In this document: in pieces, positions 34,465 to 43,564 of the stretch
Layout of the letters: every line of letters starts with the position of its first letter
How positions within the stretch are numbered: position 1 is the first letter of the stretch
Origin: Arenibacter catalasegens
GTDB lineage: Bacteria; Bacteroidota; Bacteroidia; Flavobacteriales; Flavobacteriaceae
Direction: 5' to 3'
Assembly (NCBI RefSeq): GCF_002909235.1
Contig: NZ_PHQQ01000025.1
Coordinates: forward strand, 1 to 64,000
Length of the DNA stretch: 64,000 nt
Translations under genes and position numbers: made by a program
Notes under the pieces: model-generated
Database searches by the model: none
Told to the model about the DNA's origin: nothing
Seen by the model: the letters and a program-made list of their open reading frames with translations, nothing else

Positions 34465-34863
34465 ATGAAGGCCAAATCATCAGGTTCAAAAAAGGAATTG
34501 ATAGTGGACGAAACATTGGACGCGTTACACCAGGAAAGTAGGGAATGGCTGAATACCATTGCCTTTTGGCAAGACGAGTCGAAATTTTTTACTGATTTGT
34601 TGGATAAGGAACAAATAAATACTTCCAAATACGGACAGATGCTCCAATATCTTGACAAAATTCATGAAACCCTATTTGATTATTTGGCGGAAAATATTGT
34701 AGCACATGAAAAGGAGTTGTCCCGTTTAATAAGTGGTGATAAAGGTGTGTCCGATCAGGACTACCGGAAAAAACATGCCACCCTAAAGGAGCAAATGGAT
34801 TTATTTACCAACGACTTTAAGGAATTTAAAAAAATGGTATTTGGATACGCCAAGAAATTGTGA
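34465..34863 (+). CDS. small helical protein, family member B
   Basis: A 132-residue, charged, all-helical protein of the family shared with 8249-8653 and 38090-38476. Conserved segments here are ALHQESREWLNTIAFWQDESKFF (LH, W, FW-DE-FF pattern) and NIVAHEKEL (I-x2-HE-x2-L). It is cotranscribed with the sigma-like gene 27 bp upstream and thus indirectly controlled by the site at 33598. Candidates for its role are an anti-sigma partner or a metal-binding bundle; neither is shown by the sequence. Confidence 0.7.
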   Translation: MKAKSSGSKKELIVDETLDALHQESREWLNTIAFWQDESKFFTDLLDKEQINTSKYGQMLQYLDKIHETLFDYLAENIVAHEKELSRLISGDKGVSDQDYRKKHATLKEQMDLFTNDFKEFKKMVFGYAKKL

Positions 34864-34946
34864 TTATATCTTTTACGGATGTACAGCAGTTAAGTACTAG
34901 ACAAAAAACAACGAAATATTTACAGATTTAAATCAGTGAATTACAA

Positions 34947-34993
34947 AATTACCTTAATGTCTCCTCGAGCACAGTGGAGAGGTAATTATTTTT
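34947..34993 (+). terminator. possible terminator after small helical protein B
   Basis: AATTACC (34947-34953) and GGTAATT (34981-34987) enclose a second arm pair TCTCC/GGAGA (34960-34964 and 34976-34980), separated by a 6-base bulge. It is followed by ATTTTTG. The stem is imperfect. The remaining gap up to 35057 has no visible signal. Confidence 0.4.
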
Positions 34994-35057
34994 GAAATCA
35001 GTAAAAAAATAAGGTCTCAACTCCGCTGGACCGGACACTAAAAAGAGTCTAATAATT

Positions 35058-35081
35058 TATGTCAATTAATAAAGTGACATA
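35058..35081. promoter_or_regulatory. outward inverted repeat upstream of gene at 35094
   Basis: TATGTCA (35058-35064) and TGACATA (35075-35081) form a 7-bp inverted repeat with a 10-base spacer, 12 bp before the ATG. The half-sites are arranged opposite to the Fnr-like sites (GTCA inside-out), so it is probably an operator for another regulator. Confidence 0.3.
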
Positions 35082-35093
35082 GACTAAATACAC

Positions 35094-35468
35094 ATGAAAG
35101 TTATGGAGATCTCAATTTTTAATTCGGACAATAGGACTATAGACAGTATTGCCAATTTTTTGGATTTCTACTATAGTTTTCGCTTAAAGCATTTGGCCAG
35201 TGATCTGCTGGAACAAGGCTTATCTCCCGAACAAATCACGGAAGCCGTGGTCAAGGCCATGACCGTTGGGGGATCTTCGGGTTTGGAAATCGATCAACAC
35301 TTTAGGCCCGTATTCACAGGGATAGAAAAGCATGTGGTTAGCGACTGCAAATTGTCACATCTGGCATATGGTTTGGTACTAATGAACGCGGATGCCGGCC
35401 TCCAGGTTGTAGGGAATTTTCAGTTAAGTGTACTGCAACAATATTTAGGGGATCATGGAGCCTTTTAA
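35094..35468 (+). CDS. hypothetical protein, 124 residues
   Basis: A cytoplasmic protein of 124 residues without signal or membrane segment. It is predicted to be mostly helical: FYYSFRLKHLASDLLEQG, then PEQITEAVVKAMTVGG, and a hydrophobic C-terminal helix pair (LAYGLVLMNADAGLQVVG). I do not recognise the family. A second ATG three codons in (35103) is an alternative start. Its end overlaps the convergent exonuclease gene by 4 bp. The inverted repeat just upstream hints at specific control. Confidence 0.6.
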   Translation: MKVMEISIFNSDNRTIDSIANFLDFYYSFRLKHLASDLLEQGLSPEQITEAVVKAMTVGGSSGLEIDQHFRPVFTGIEKHVVSDCKLSHLAYGLVLMNADAGLQVVGNFQLSVLQQYLGDHGAF

Positions 35469-36229
35469 GATTCTATTTCCATGGCTATAGGGCAGTGGTC
35501 CGATCCAAAATATTCCGATAGAATTTCAACGGATTTTATACGTTCTACCAGTGATTTGCTTACCAAAAAATAATCTATACGCCAACCGGTGTTTCTTTCC
35601 CTCGACTTAAATCGATAACTCCAATAGGTATAGGCGACTACATCCGGATGAAAATGTCTAAATGAATCTACAAAACCGGATTTGATAAAATTATCCATTC
35701 CATCAATTTCAATTTGAGTGTATCCTGCCGTTTTGTTATAATTACTCTTATCGTTCTTAAGGTCAATAGCTCTATGGGCCACGTTAAAATCTCCGCAAGC
35801 AATTACGGGTTTTGTCTGTTCAAGGTTTTTGAGGTAGTTTAGAAAATCGGCATCCCATTGCTTACGGTAGTCCAGACGGTCTAATTGCTGCCCTGAATTA
35901 GGCACGTAGACGTTTACCAAAAAGAAGTCATCGTATTCCGCACATTGTATACGACCTTCGGCATCATGTTCGGAAATATTCATATCACTGGAAATGACAA
36001 TAGGGGCTGTTTTACTCAAAATTGCGGTACCAGAATATCCTTTTTTATCGGCCGAATTATAATTTCTGTTGTAATGCTCCAATTTGGAAAGGGTCTCTTC
36101 AACTTCGTGGTCCTGAGCCTTGGTTTCTTGAAGGCAAAGAATATCAGGGGCCATTTTTTTCACAGTTTCAAAAAAGTCTTTTTTTGCAATGGCCCTAATG
36201 CCGTTGACGTTCCATGAAATTATTTTCAT
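35465..36229 (-). CDS. xth: exodeoxyribonuclease III (AP endonuclease)
   Basis: A 254-residue enzyme of base-excision repair that cuts at abasic sites and degrades 3' ends. The start MKIISWNVNGIRA and the metal-binding ETK (LQETKA near residue 36) are intact, as are GDFNVAHRAIDL (residues ~147-158) and the C-terminal SDHCPI. Length is normal. It is monocistronic, with no Fnr-like site upstream. Confidence 0.94.
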   Translation of the reverse strand: MKIISWNVNGIRAIAKKDFFETVKKMAPDILCLQETKAQDHEVEETLSKLEHYNRNYNSADKKGYSGTAILSKTAPIVISSDMNISEHDAEGRIQCAEYDDFFLVNVYVPNSGQQLDRLDYRKQWDADFLNYLKNLEQTKPVIACGDFNVAHRAIDLKNDKSNYNKTAGYTQIEIDGMDNFIKSGFVDSFRHFHPDVVAYTYWSYRFKSRERNTGWRIDYFLVSKSLVERIKSVEILSEYFGSDHCPIAMEIES

Positions 36230-36401
36230 CGCTTCAATTTTAATTTGGAAATGGGCCGTTAAATAGTGCCGGGAATAAAGATAATAATTAGGTCCTGTTT
36301 AAAAAAACCGATAATTGAAAGTTTTTAAAATCTGACATAGACCATGGTATGGCATATAGCATGGTTTGTTGTTATAGCAATGCAAAATTTAATTTGTCGG
36401 T

Positions 36402-38084
36402 TCATTCTTCTTTATTCCTATGAATGGAAATCAATATAACTAATCCAATAATTGCGGAAAGGATAAAACCTATGGCACCCAATACCGGTATTCCACTAAT
36501 CTTTGGAGGCATATCTGCCATTACCAAAAGGGCAGAACCTATAGATAAGGCAGCAATAATAACGGCATAGACCAAACGGTTAAAGGCTGTCTTAAGGGTT
36601 ATTCTAAATTCATTGAGGCCTTTGTGTTCATGGACAATGACCAATTTCCCGTCTTTGATCTTATCTACAATTTCATTAATGTCGGCAGGTAATTTGTCCA
36701 AAAGCGAATTGTAATCTTGAAATCGATTTAGATTTTTTTGAAAAAGTCGTTTTAACCCAAACCGTTTGCGGGTTATTTTGGCCATATAGGGTTTTAGATT
36801 ATCCGTAATGTTGAATTCTGGATCTAGTTTTAGGCCTACACCTTCAATAATGACCAAAGCCCTAATAAGTATATACAAGTAGTGCGGTATGGTAATCCTG
36901 TTCTCGTAAAGAACATTTTTAAATTGTTCCAAAGTAATTCCCAACTTAATATTTCGAATAGATGTATTGCTAATGCCTTCCACTAATTCATATAAATCAT
37001 ATTCCAACTTTTTTTCATCCGGGATATCATTCTTTAGGGCAATTTTTTTAAGAATTGGAATTATTTTCTTTACATCTTTTTTTAAAAAACAAAGGAGAAG
37101 TTCCATTAATGCTTCCTTGTCATTGGGCATTATGGTTCCCATCATCCCAAAATCTATAAAACAGATTTTTTGAACCTCCGGGAGTACAAATATATTTCCC
37201 GGATGCGGATCGGCATGGAAAAAGCCATGTTCCAAAACCTGTTCCAAATACAAGTCAACCCCAACTTTTGCCACTGCCCTGGAATCAATATTTTGTTCTC
37301 TTAACTTTTCAAGTTCGGATACCTTAATTGCGTCAACCCAGTCCATACAAATAATCTGGTCAGTGCTCAGTTCGCGATATGCCTTGGGAACATATATGGC
37401 ATTGTTACCCTCAAAATTTTTGGCAAAATGTTCCAAATTATCCATTTCCCTTAAAAAACTAAGCTCTTCTGTGATGCTTTTTTCAAAGGATTCTACCAAT
37501 TTTAGAGGCTGAAAGGCCTTTACTTGGTCACTATATTTTTCTAAAGCCATGGCCACTTCTTTCATAATGGAAATATCGGAGGCAATAACTTCCGATATGT
37601 TTAGTCGCTGAATTTTTAACACAACCCAATTGCCATTGAGCAGCTGCGCCTTATGAACCTGTGCCAAGGAGGCGGCTGCAAGTGGTTTGGGTTCAATGGA
37701 CAGGAAATATTGGGAACAATCAATATCCAGTTCTTCCGAAATTATTTTTTCCACTTCAAAATTTGGCAAAGATGGCGCTTGATCTTGTAGTTTTTCAAGC
37801 TCTTTAATAAGACCTGGTGGTAACATATCGTCACGGTTGCTCAGAATCTGCCCCATTTTCACATAGGACGGACCTAGTTCTTCCAGCACCATTCGGATTC
37901 GCTCAAAAGTAGATACTGATAACAGTTTTTCGGTCTCAGGATGTTTTGCTAAATAGTTTTTAGGGATGAACTTTTTGGCTTTACTGCTGGCCATAATATC
38001 CTCAAAACCATATTTCGTAAGCACCCCAAATAGAGTGTTGTATCTTTTGAGGTTTTGTTTCTTGGGAAGTTTTATTCCAAACAT
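36402..38084 (-). CDS. ABC1/UbiB-family atypical kinase
   Basis: A 560-residue membrane-associated protein of the ADCK/UbiB family, linked to quinone biosynthesis and lipid homeostasis. KxGQ motif K76-x-G78-Q79 (with the upstream GPSYV), ATP-binding VVLKIQR, catalytic HADPHPGNIF and metal-binding IDFG are present, and two membrane segments lie at the C-terminus (about residues 505-525 and 530-550). The substrate is unknown. Its stop is distant from the next gene; upstream only 5 bp separate it from the small helical protein C, so it shares that gene's Fnr-like promoter. Confidence 0.85.
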   Translation of the reverse strand: MFGIKLPKKQNLKRYNTLFGVLTKYGFEDIMASSKAKKFIPKNYLAKHPETEKLLSVSTFERIRMVLEELGPSYVKMGQILSNRDDMLPPGLIKELEKLQDQAPSLPNFEVEKIISEELDIDCSQYFLSIEPKPLAAASLAQVHKAQLLNGNWVVLKIQRLNISEVIASDISIMKEVAMALEKYSDQVKAFQPLKLVESFEKSITEELSFLREMDNLEHFAKNFEGNNAIYVPKAYRELSTDQIICMDWVDAIKVSELEKLREQNIDSRAVAKVGVDLYLEQVLEHGFFHADPHPGNIFVLPEVQKICFIDFGMMGTIMPNDKEALMELLLCFLKKDVKKIIPILKKIALKNDIPDEKKLEYDLYELVEGISNTSIRNIKLGITLEQFKNVLYENRITIPHYLYILIRALVIIEGVGLKLDPEFNITDNLKPYMAKITRKRFGLKRLFQKNLNRFQDYNSLLDKLPADINEIVDKIKDGKLVIVHEHKGLNEFRITLKTAFNRLVYAVIIAALSIGSALLVMADMPPKISGIPVLGAIGFILSAIIGLVILISIHRNKEE

Positions 38085-38089
38085 ATAAA

Positions 38090-38476
38090 TTATAGATATT
38101 GGGTCAAAAATCGGAAGAAGTCTCTTTTAAGTTCTGCATAAATCTGTTCTTGTGTCTCCATTTTTTTTCTGAACTCCATGTGCTTTTTTACCATGCTGGT
38201 GTCCATGGCATCCTGTCCCGTTAGGTCTTGTCCGGCCAGGCGGGTTTCGTGGATTTCAATAGCTTCCAGCATATCCTCTATTACTCCTCCGTGTAGGATG
38301 AATTCGTTTTGAAAGTGTTCCAATTGTTTCAGTACCTCTTTTTTGGTCCACCTAGTGACCAATTCACTAAGCCTATTATTGAAAAATATCAATTCATCGT
38401 TCCAAAAAAGGAGTTCGCGTCTCCAAATTTCGTGTTCAAAATGCAGGCTTGAATTATATATAATTTCTTTTTCCAT
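38090..38476 (-). CDS. small helical protein, family member C
   Basis: A 128-residue, charged, all-helical protein, third member of the family with 8249-8653 and 34465-34863. Its conserved segments are SLHFEHEIWRRELLFWNDELIFF (LH, W, L-F-x2-DE-x2-FF pattern) and AIEIHETRL (I-x2-HE-x2-L). It is the first gene of a unit with the UbiB-type kinase 5 bp downstream and has a perfect -7 box and Fnr-like site upstream. All three members being linked to such sites suggests a role in the regulon rather than chance duplication. Confidence 0.7.
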   Translation of the reverse strand: MEKEIIYNSSLHFEHEIWRRELLFWNDELIFFNNRLSELVTRWTKKEVLKQLEHFQNEFILHGGVIEDMLEAIEIHETRLAGQDLTGQDAMDTSMVKKHMEFRKKMETQEQIYAELKRDFFRFLTQYL

Positions 38477-38509
38477 GTTAATTTATATTTTATACGATGA
38501 GGTAGATTC

Positions 38510-38552
38510 CAAATTTATTTAAACCTAAGGACCTCTGAAATGATATATGTCA
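38510..38552 (-). promoter_or_regulatory. Fnr-like site and perfect -7 box for small helical protein C-UbiB unit
   Basis: TGATATATGTCA at 38541-38552; TAAATTTG on the minus strand (38517-38510) is an exact TAnnTTTG ending 36.5 bp from the centre. Confidence 0.8.
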
Positions 38553-38762
38553 TTTGAGGACGTATTTATATCCCTTTCCTTTGGAGTGTTAAATCGAATA
38601 TTTAAAAAATTGGGAAAGGTGTTGGAGCAGTAGTCTTGTAGTGTAGACCAATTCCTATCCAAATAAAGTGTTTAAAATTGAATCAACCATAAAAGGAGTA
38701 TCAGAAGCTATACAAAGTTGCTTGTTGACTCTTTATTTAATGTCTAACTTAAATTTATAATT

Positions 38763-38972
38763 ATGAAGAAAAACATGGGTAATTTAGACCGAACCTTACG
38801 ATTTGTAATCGCTGCGGCATTAGTTGCACTTTATTACAATGGTACTATTTCTGGAATACTGGGCATTGTCCTAGTAGTTTTGGCCATTGTCTTTTTCCTG
38901 ACCAGTTTTATTGGTTTTTGTCCTTTGTACTTTCCTTTTGGAATAAAAACATGTAAAGTGAAAAAAGAGTAA
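38763..38972 (+). CDS. DUF2892-type small membrane protein
   Basis: A 69-residue inner-membrane protein with two membrane segments (about residues 11-28 and 30-50), starting MGNLDRTLRF, the typical opening of DUF2892 (YgaP-like transmembrane) proteins. A Cys in the SFIGFCPLY segment and another in KTCKV near the end are the family's usual positions. The function is unknown. It is monocistronic, with a large gap upstream that has no recognised site. Confidence 0.82.
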   Translation: MKKNMGNLDRTLRFVIAAALVALYYNGTISGILGIVLVVLAIVFFLTSFIGFCPLYFPFGIKTCKVKKE

Positions 38973-39067
38973 AGGTTAGGCCTGTCATTAGTTTTTTTTG
39001 ATTAGTACTAATAATCGGGAACGGTAAAAATTGGATTTCTCCGCTAATGGACTTGGAACATATCGTA

Positions 39068-40264
39068 TTAAAATCCTTGATCTTGAGATAAACTATATGC
39101 CTGTTTCGCTATCTCCAACTCCTCGTTAGTAGGTACTACCAAAATTTTGACCTTGGCCATGGCGTTGCTAATTTCCCGGATGTCGGATGATTTTATATCG
39201 TTTTTACTGGCATCCAGGACTATGCCATAATACTCCATTTCTGAACATACAAGTTTCCTAAGTGTACTGGAATTCTCCCCGATACCTGCCGTAAAGACCA
39301 GGGCATCCAAACCGTTCATGGCAGCAACATAGGCACCTATATATTTCTTTATGCGGTAGGCGTTCATTTCCAAGGCCAATATACATTCCGGATTTCCCGA
39401 TTCGGCTTTTGCTTCTATATCTCTTAAATCACTGTGGCCTGTTAGCCCAAGCATACCACTTTTTTTAGTGAGAAGAGTGTTCACTTTTTCCAAACTATAT
39501 CCCAAACTATTTACCAAATAGAAAATTAGGGCATGATCTATATCCCCACTTCTAGAGCCCATGATAAGTCCGTTGGAAGGAGTGAAGCCCATAGAATGAT
39601 CAACACTTATACCATCTCTTACCGCGGTCATACTGCAACCATGGCCCAAGTGGATGGTAATTATTTTGGAATTATTCAATTGTAGATAGGAAATGGCCTT
39701 TTCGGACACATATTTATGACTGGTGCCGTGAAAACCGTATGCTTGGATACGGCGATCGGTATAAAGTTCATCGGGCACTGCATATTTTTTAGCCTTAACC
39801 GGCATTGTATGATGAAAAGCCGTATCAAAAACAGCAATTTGTTTGGCAGTGGGAAAAACCTCTTCGGCCAATACAATTCCTTCCAGGTTATGTGGATTGT
39901 GCAATGGGGCCAAGACCGACAGTTCTTGTATTTTATCTTTTACCTCCTGTGTAATCAAGGTTGTTTTTGAAAAGGTATTTCCACCATGTACCACTCGGTG
40001 GCCTACAATTCCAATATCGTTGACATTTTGAATAACCCCTTTCTTGGGGTCCATCAATAGCTTTGCCATTTTTAAGAACCCTACATTGTGATTGGGTATT
40101 TTCTCTATTTCCTCAGATTCCACAGTATTGGATTTATACTTCACTGTTGAATTTTTTGAGCCAATGCGTTCTATCACCCCTTTACAGATCAATAGCTCCG
40201 TAGGCATTTGAATCAATTGATATTTTATGGAAGAACTGCCTGCGTTGATGATCAGTATGTTCAT
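39068..40264 (-). CDS. ackA: acetate kinase
   Basis: A 398-residue enzyme converting acetyl phosphate and ADP to acetate and ATP, the ATP-yielding step of acetate fermentation. N-terminal NAGSSSIKYQL, catalytic-region HxG loops (FHGTSHKYV, HLGHGCSM) and C-terminal FTAGIGENS are intact. Length is normal. It is 23 bp downstream of pta, so the pair is expressed together from the Fnr-like promoter at 42434-42476. Confidence 0.95.
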   Translation of the reverse strand: MNILIINAGSSSIKYQLIQMPTELLICKGVIERIGSKNSTVKYKSNTVESEEIEKIPNHNVGFLKMAKLLMDPKKGVIQNVNDIGIVGHRVVHGGNTFSKTTLITQEVKDKIQELSVLAPLHNPHNLEGIVLAEEVFPTAKQIAVFDTAFHHTMPVKAKKYAVPDELYTDRRIQAYGFHGTSHKYVSEKAISYLQLNNSKIITIHLGHGCSMTAVRDGISVDHSMGFTPSNGLIMGSRSGDIDHALIFYLVNSLGYSLEKVNTLLTKKSGMLGLTGHSDLRDIEAKAESGNPECILALEMNAYRIKKYIGAYVAAMNGLDALVFTAGIGENSSTLRKLVCSEMEYYGIVLDASKNDIKSSDIREISNAMAKVKILVVPTNEELEIAKQAYSLSQDQGF

Positions 40265-40287
40265 AGTTTATAATTTATCTTTTTAAA

Positions 40288-42381
40288 TTAAAGGCCTTGT
40301 GCTTGTATGGCAGTTATTACAACAGTATTAAAAATATCATCCACAGTACAGCCACGGCTTAGATCGTTTACAGGCTTGTTCAGACCTTGCAACATTGGAC
40401 CAATGGCCAAGGCGCCTGTTTCCCTTTGTACGGCCTTATAAGTGTTGTTTCCGGTATTGAGGTCCGGAAAAATAAAAACGCTGGCCTGACCGGCCACCTC
40501 AGAATCCGGCAGTTTACTTTTGCCCACATTTATATCTACTGCGGCATCGTACTGAATAGGCCCCTCCACTTTTAGATCTGGACGTTTCATTTTTATTATT
40601 TCTGTTGCCTTGCGCACCCTATCCACGTCCTCACCAACCCCTGAGGTACCAGAGGAATAGGAAAGCATGGCAATTTTGGGTTCAATACCAAAAGCGATAC
40701 TGGTAGCAGCCGAAGAAATAGCAATTTCTGCCAATTGTTCTGCTGTAGGATTCGGATTTATGGCGCAATCCCCAAATATGGTAACTCGGTTGGGGAGACA
40801 CATAAAGAAGACCGAGGAAACTATGGAGACCTCTGGCCTGGTTTTAATAAATTGCAATGCCGGCCTAATGGTATGCTGGGTGGTATGAATAGCTCCGGAG
40901 ACCATACCATCGGCATGGCCTTTGTAGACCATCATGGTTCCAAAATAGGAAACATCCTCCATAAGGTCTTTCGCCATGGCAAGATTAACATTTTTATTCT
41001 TGCGCAGTTCGTAAAGGGTGTCGGCGTAATCCAAAAAATTGGGAGACGAGGTGGGATCTATGATAGTGATGCTGCTGAAATCCAAATTAATATCCAACTC
41101 CGTAATTTTCGCCTTTATTTGCTCAGGGTCACCTAACAATGTAATGGTAACGGCATTGGTATCTATTAGTTTTTTGGTAGCGAATAAGATGCGATCATCC
41201 GCTCCTTCGGGAAGAACAATATGCTTTTTGGCTGATTTAGCCCTTTTTAGAAGATTGTACTGGAACATCCGAGGGGTAATCCCCTCCGCCTTAAAAGTAA
41301 TAAGACGTTCGGCCAATTCATTAATCGGTACATATTTCTCGAATTCCTGTATAGAGGTTGTTATTTTCTCCTTGTTTTCCGCATATATTCTTGGTTTAAT
41401 GGTGCCTATACGGTTGGTTACCGAAAAAGTACCGTCAGCTACGGATATTATTGGAATTATATCGGAGAGTCCTTCAATAAGTTTAATGATAGATTCCTCT
41501 GGCAACAGACCGCCCGTTAATATTATGCCTGAAAGATTTGGATAATTGGTGGAGATATTGGCCTGTAATGCACCTAAAATTATATCTGCCCGATCCCCAG
41601 GAGTTATCACCAAGCTGTCCTTTTTTAAATGGGTGAGATAATTCCGGAGTTGCATGGCTCCCACACTAAATTCTCCGGCCTGATTGTTTATAAAATTCTC
41701 ACCAAACAAAACCTTGCCAGAAAGTTTCTGTGCAATTTCCTTTACGGTAGGATTTCCCAATATTGGGTTAAGGGGAATAGCCCCAACCAAAACTTTTTCC
41801 GGCAATTTTTTCTTGAGACTTGAGACCACTAAATCTATGTTCTCAGGCTGTACTTTATTGGCTACCGTCAATAGTACTTCCACACCTTTTTCTTTAAAGG
41901 AATCATAGGCCATGTATACATTTCCAACTAATTCTTGTAGGGTTTTGCCCATTCCGTTGGCAATGATGACTGCGGGAATCCCCAGGTTTTTTGCAATTAG
42001 AACATTAATGTCCCACTCTATAATGGCACCTTCCCCAGAAAAATCGGTTCCTTCCACCAAGACAATATCGAAACGATCTTCAATAGCTTTATACTTATTG
42101 ATGATTTTACCTATGATTTCATCATCCTTGTCCAAATTTTTGAGTTGTACTACCTCACTTCGTGTATAAGCAAAGGAATCCTCGAATTTTTGGTCCACCT
42201 CAAAATGCTTTAGTATGGTATCTATATGGTCGTCTACATTGTTCTTTTCAAAGTCATCTATAATGGGCCTGAAATAGCCCACTTTGGCCGTTTTTCCCAA
42301 TAATAGTTGCATAAGGCCCAAGGATACGATCGATTTTCCGCTATTGGGTTCTGTAGTGGCAATATAAATGGCTTTACTCAT
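40288..42381 (-). CDS. pta: phosphate acetyltransferase, long form
   Basis: A 697-residue enzyme exchanging CoA of acetyl-CoA for phosphate. It is the long class: N-terminal P-loop-like regulatory domain (EPNSGKS, residues ~7-13) with a DRTGG-type middle domain, and a C-terminal catalytic part (~370-697) with the KRAKSAKKHIVLPEGADDRI opening and SGTSGVGEDVDRV. With ackA it turns acetyl-CoA into acetate and ATP. It is the first gene of the pair, 84 bp after an Fnr-like site. Confidence 0.95.
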   Translation of the reverse strand: MSKAIYIATTEPNSGKSIVSLGLMQLLLGKTAKVGYFRPIIDDFEKNNVDDHIDTILKHFEVDQKFEDSFAYTRSEVVQLKNLDKDDEIIGKIINKYKAIEDRFDIVLVEGTDFSGEGAIIEWDINVLIAKNLGIPAVIIANGMGKTLQELVGNVYMAYDSFKEKGVEVLLTVANKVQPENIDLVVSSLKKKLPEKVLVGAIPLNPILGNPTVKEIAQKLSGKVLFGENFINNQAGEFSVGAMQLRNYLTHLKKDSLVITPGDRADIILGALQANISTNYPNLSGIILTGGLLPEESIIKLIEGLSDIIPIISVADGTFSVTNRIGTIKPRIYAENKEKITTSIQEFEKYVPINELAERLITFKAEGITPRMFQYNLLKRAKSAKKHIVLPEGADDRILFATKKLIDTNAVTITLLGDPEQIKAKITELDINLDFSSITIIDPTSSPNFLDYADTLYELRKNKNVNLAMAKDLMEDVSYFGTMMVYKGHADGMVSGAIHTTQHTIRPALQFIKTRPEVSIVSSVFFMCLPNRVTIFGDCAINPNPTAEQLAEIAISSAATSIAFGIEPKIAMLSYSSGTSGVGEDVDRVRKATEIIKMKRPDLKVEGPIQYDAAVDINVGKSKLPDSEVAGQASVFIFPDLNTGNNTYKAVQRETGALAIGPMLQGLNKPVNDLSRGCTVDDIFNTVVITAIQAQGL

Positions 42382-42433
42382 AAATCAAGTGGATTTCTTA
42401 TACTTTATAATCTAACGAATTATTTTCTGACCG

Positions 42434-42507
42434 CGAAGTTCGGGCTTAGAAAGATTACCTTATATGACAGAAGTCATTTAATGCTCCAACAAAAAGCCCT
42501 AATTTTA
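42434..42507. promoter_or_regulatory. divergent Fnr-like region between pta and USP
   Basis: TGACAGAAGTCA at 42465-42476. To the right TAATTTTA (42500-42507), one mismatch from TAnnTTTG, ends 36.5 bp from the centre and would serve the USP at 42631, with a leader of about 117 bases. To the left the equivalent position holds GAACTTCG (42441-42434), two mismatches, for pta. The site may therefore mainly serve the USP or both. Confidence 0.65.
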
Positions 42508-42630
42508 TTGAACGAACTTTATCCCACAATCAAATTTGCTGTTGGAGTAAACCATCTAATTAGGAATACGGTATAATGTCTAATAATCAATCAGCAAGTT
42601 TAATCTATAATATTTCAATAAATCTTTAAA

Positions 42631-43491
42631 ATGAAAACACTGCTTTATGCTACGGATTATTCAGAAAACTCAGCCTCTGCTTTGAAATATGCATATGCTT
42701 TAAGTAGATTATTAAGTACTCGAATGGTTGTAACCCATGTTTTTGAAGACTCCAATATTATTGATATGGAAGAACTTGATGATCAGCCTCGTTTGGAAGG
42801 GAATATATTTAAATTACACCGGTCCAAGTTGGAGCTATTCTGTAGTAAACACCTGGGTAGTAAATGGGACAATCCTACTATACAATTGGAAGCGGTACAG
42901 AACAAATCAGTGATAAAGGGGATTATTTCCAAGGCAGAAGATTGGCATGCCCAGATGATTTTGGTGGGTACTAAAGGAGGAAGCAGTTTAGACGAATTAA
43001 TTTTAGGCAGTACCACCAAGAAGCTCATTGAAAGGGCCCCATGTCCAGTATTGGCCATTCCAGCCGACGAGGACCGCATTAATATCCGTACCATAGTCTA
43101 TGCCACAGATTTTGAGGAGGAAGATATACATGCCATCCATAAACTAACAGAAATTGCCAAGCCTTTATCGGCTAAGATCAAGGTGGTGCATATTTCCACA
43201 AATGAGGAATATACGGGGGATTTGTTGATGGAGTGGTTCAAGGAAATGCTCAAAACCAAGGTGGATTATCCAGAGATTGAATTTGAGCTATTGTTTTCGG
43301 CGGATGTATTTGAAACCCTGAGAGTATATCTTGGTGTAGTAAATGCGGATATTATTGTTATGTTGGAAAGGGAAAAGAAGGGATTTCTTAAAAAATGGTT
43401 CCATAAAGACCTTGTTAAAAAAATGGAGGACTACGGAAGGGTGAGTTTGATGAGTTTTAATGAGCACAACCATCAGACACTACATTTTTAA
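42631..43491 (+). CDS. universal stress protein, tandem UspA domains
   Basis: A 286-residue two-domain Usp, separate from the main array. Domain 1 starts KTLLYATDYSENSASALKYA, with GTKG-x9-GSTTKKL. Domain 2 starts IRTIVYATDFEEEDIHAI, retaining the opening strand that array members have lost, but without the Gly signature. It is divergent from pta-ackA and shares its Fnr-like region. Its association with acetate fermentation genes recurs in other bacteria. Confidence 0.9.
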   Translation: MKTLLYATDYSENSASALKYAYALSRLLSTRMVVTHVFEDSNIIDMEELDDQPRLEGNIFKLHRSKLELFCSKHLGSKWDNPTIQLEAVQNKSVIKGIISKAEDWHAQMILVGTKGGSSLDELILGSTTKKLIERAPCPVLAIPADEDRINIRTIVYATDFEEEDIHAIHKLTEIAKPLSAKIKVVHISTNEEYTGDLLMEWFKEMLKTKVDYPEIEFELLFSADVFETLRVYLGVVNADIIVMLEREKKGFLKKWFHKDLVKKMEDYGRVSLMSFNEHNHQTLHF

Positions 43492-43512
43492 ACTTATTCA
43501 AAATACCGTTTA

Positions 43513-43546
43513 TTATGTCCCTAACCAATTCTTAATAGGGTCATAA
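43513..43546. terminator. bidirectional hairpin between USP and glucokinase genes
   Basis: TTATGTCCCTA (43513-43523) pairs with TAGGGTCATAA (43536-43546) except for a central T-T, with a 12-base loop. It lies between two convergent genes, so it can terminate both. Confidence 0.5.
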
Positions 43547-43564
43547 TTTCCATTGTTCCTAATC

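Noticed and set aside
36333-36345. TGACATAGACCA upstream of xth
   Set aside because: The right half-site does not match RTCA and the repair gene is not an expected member of the regulon.
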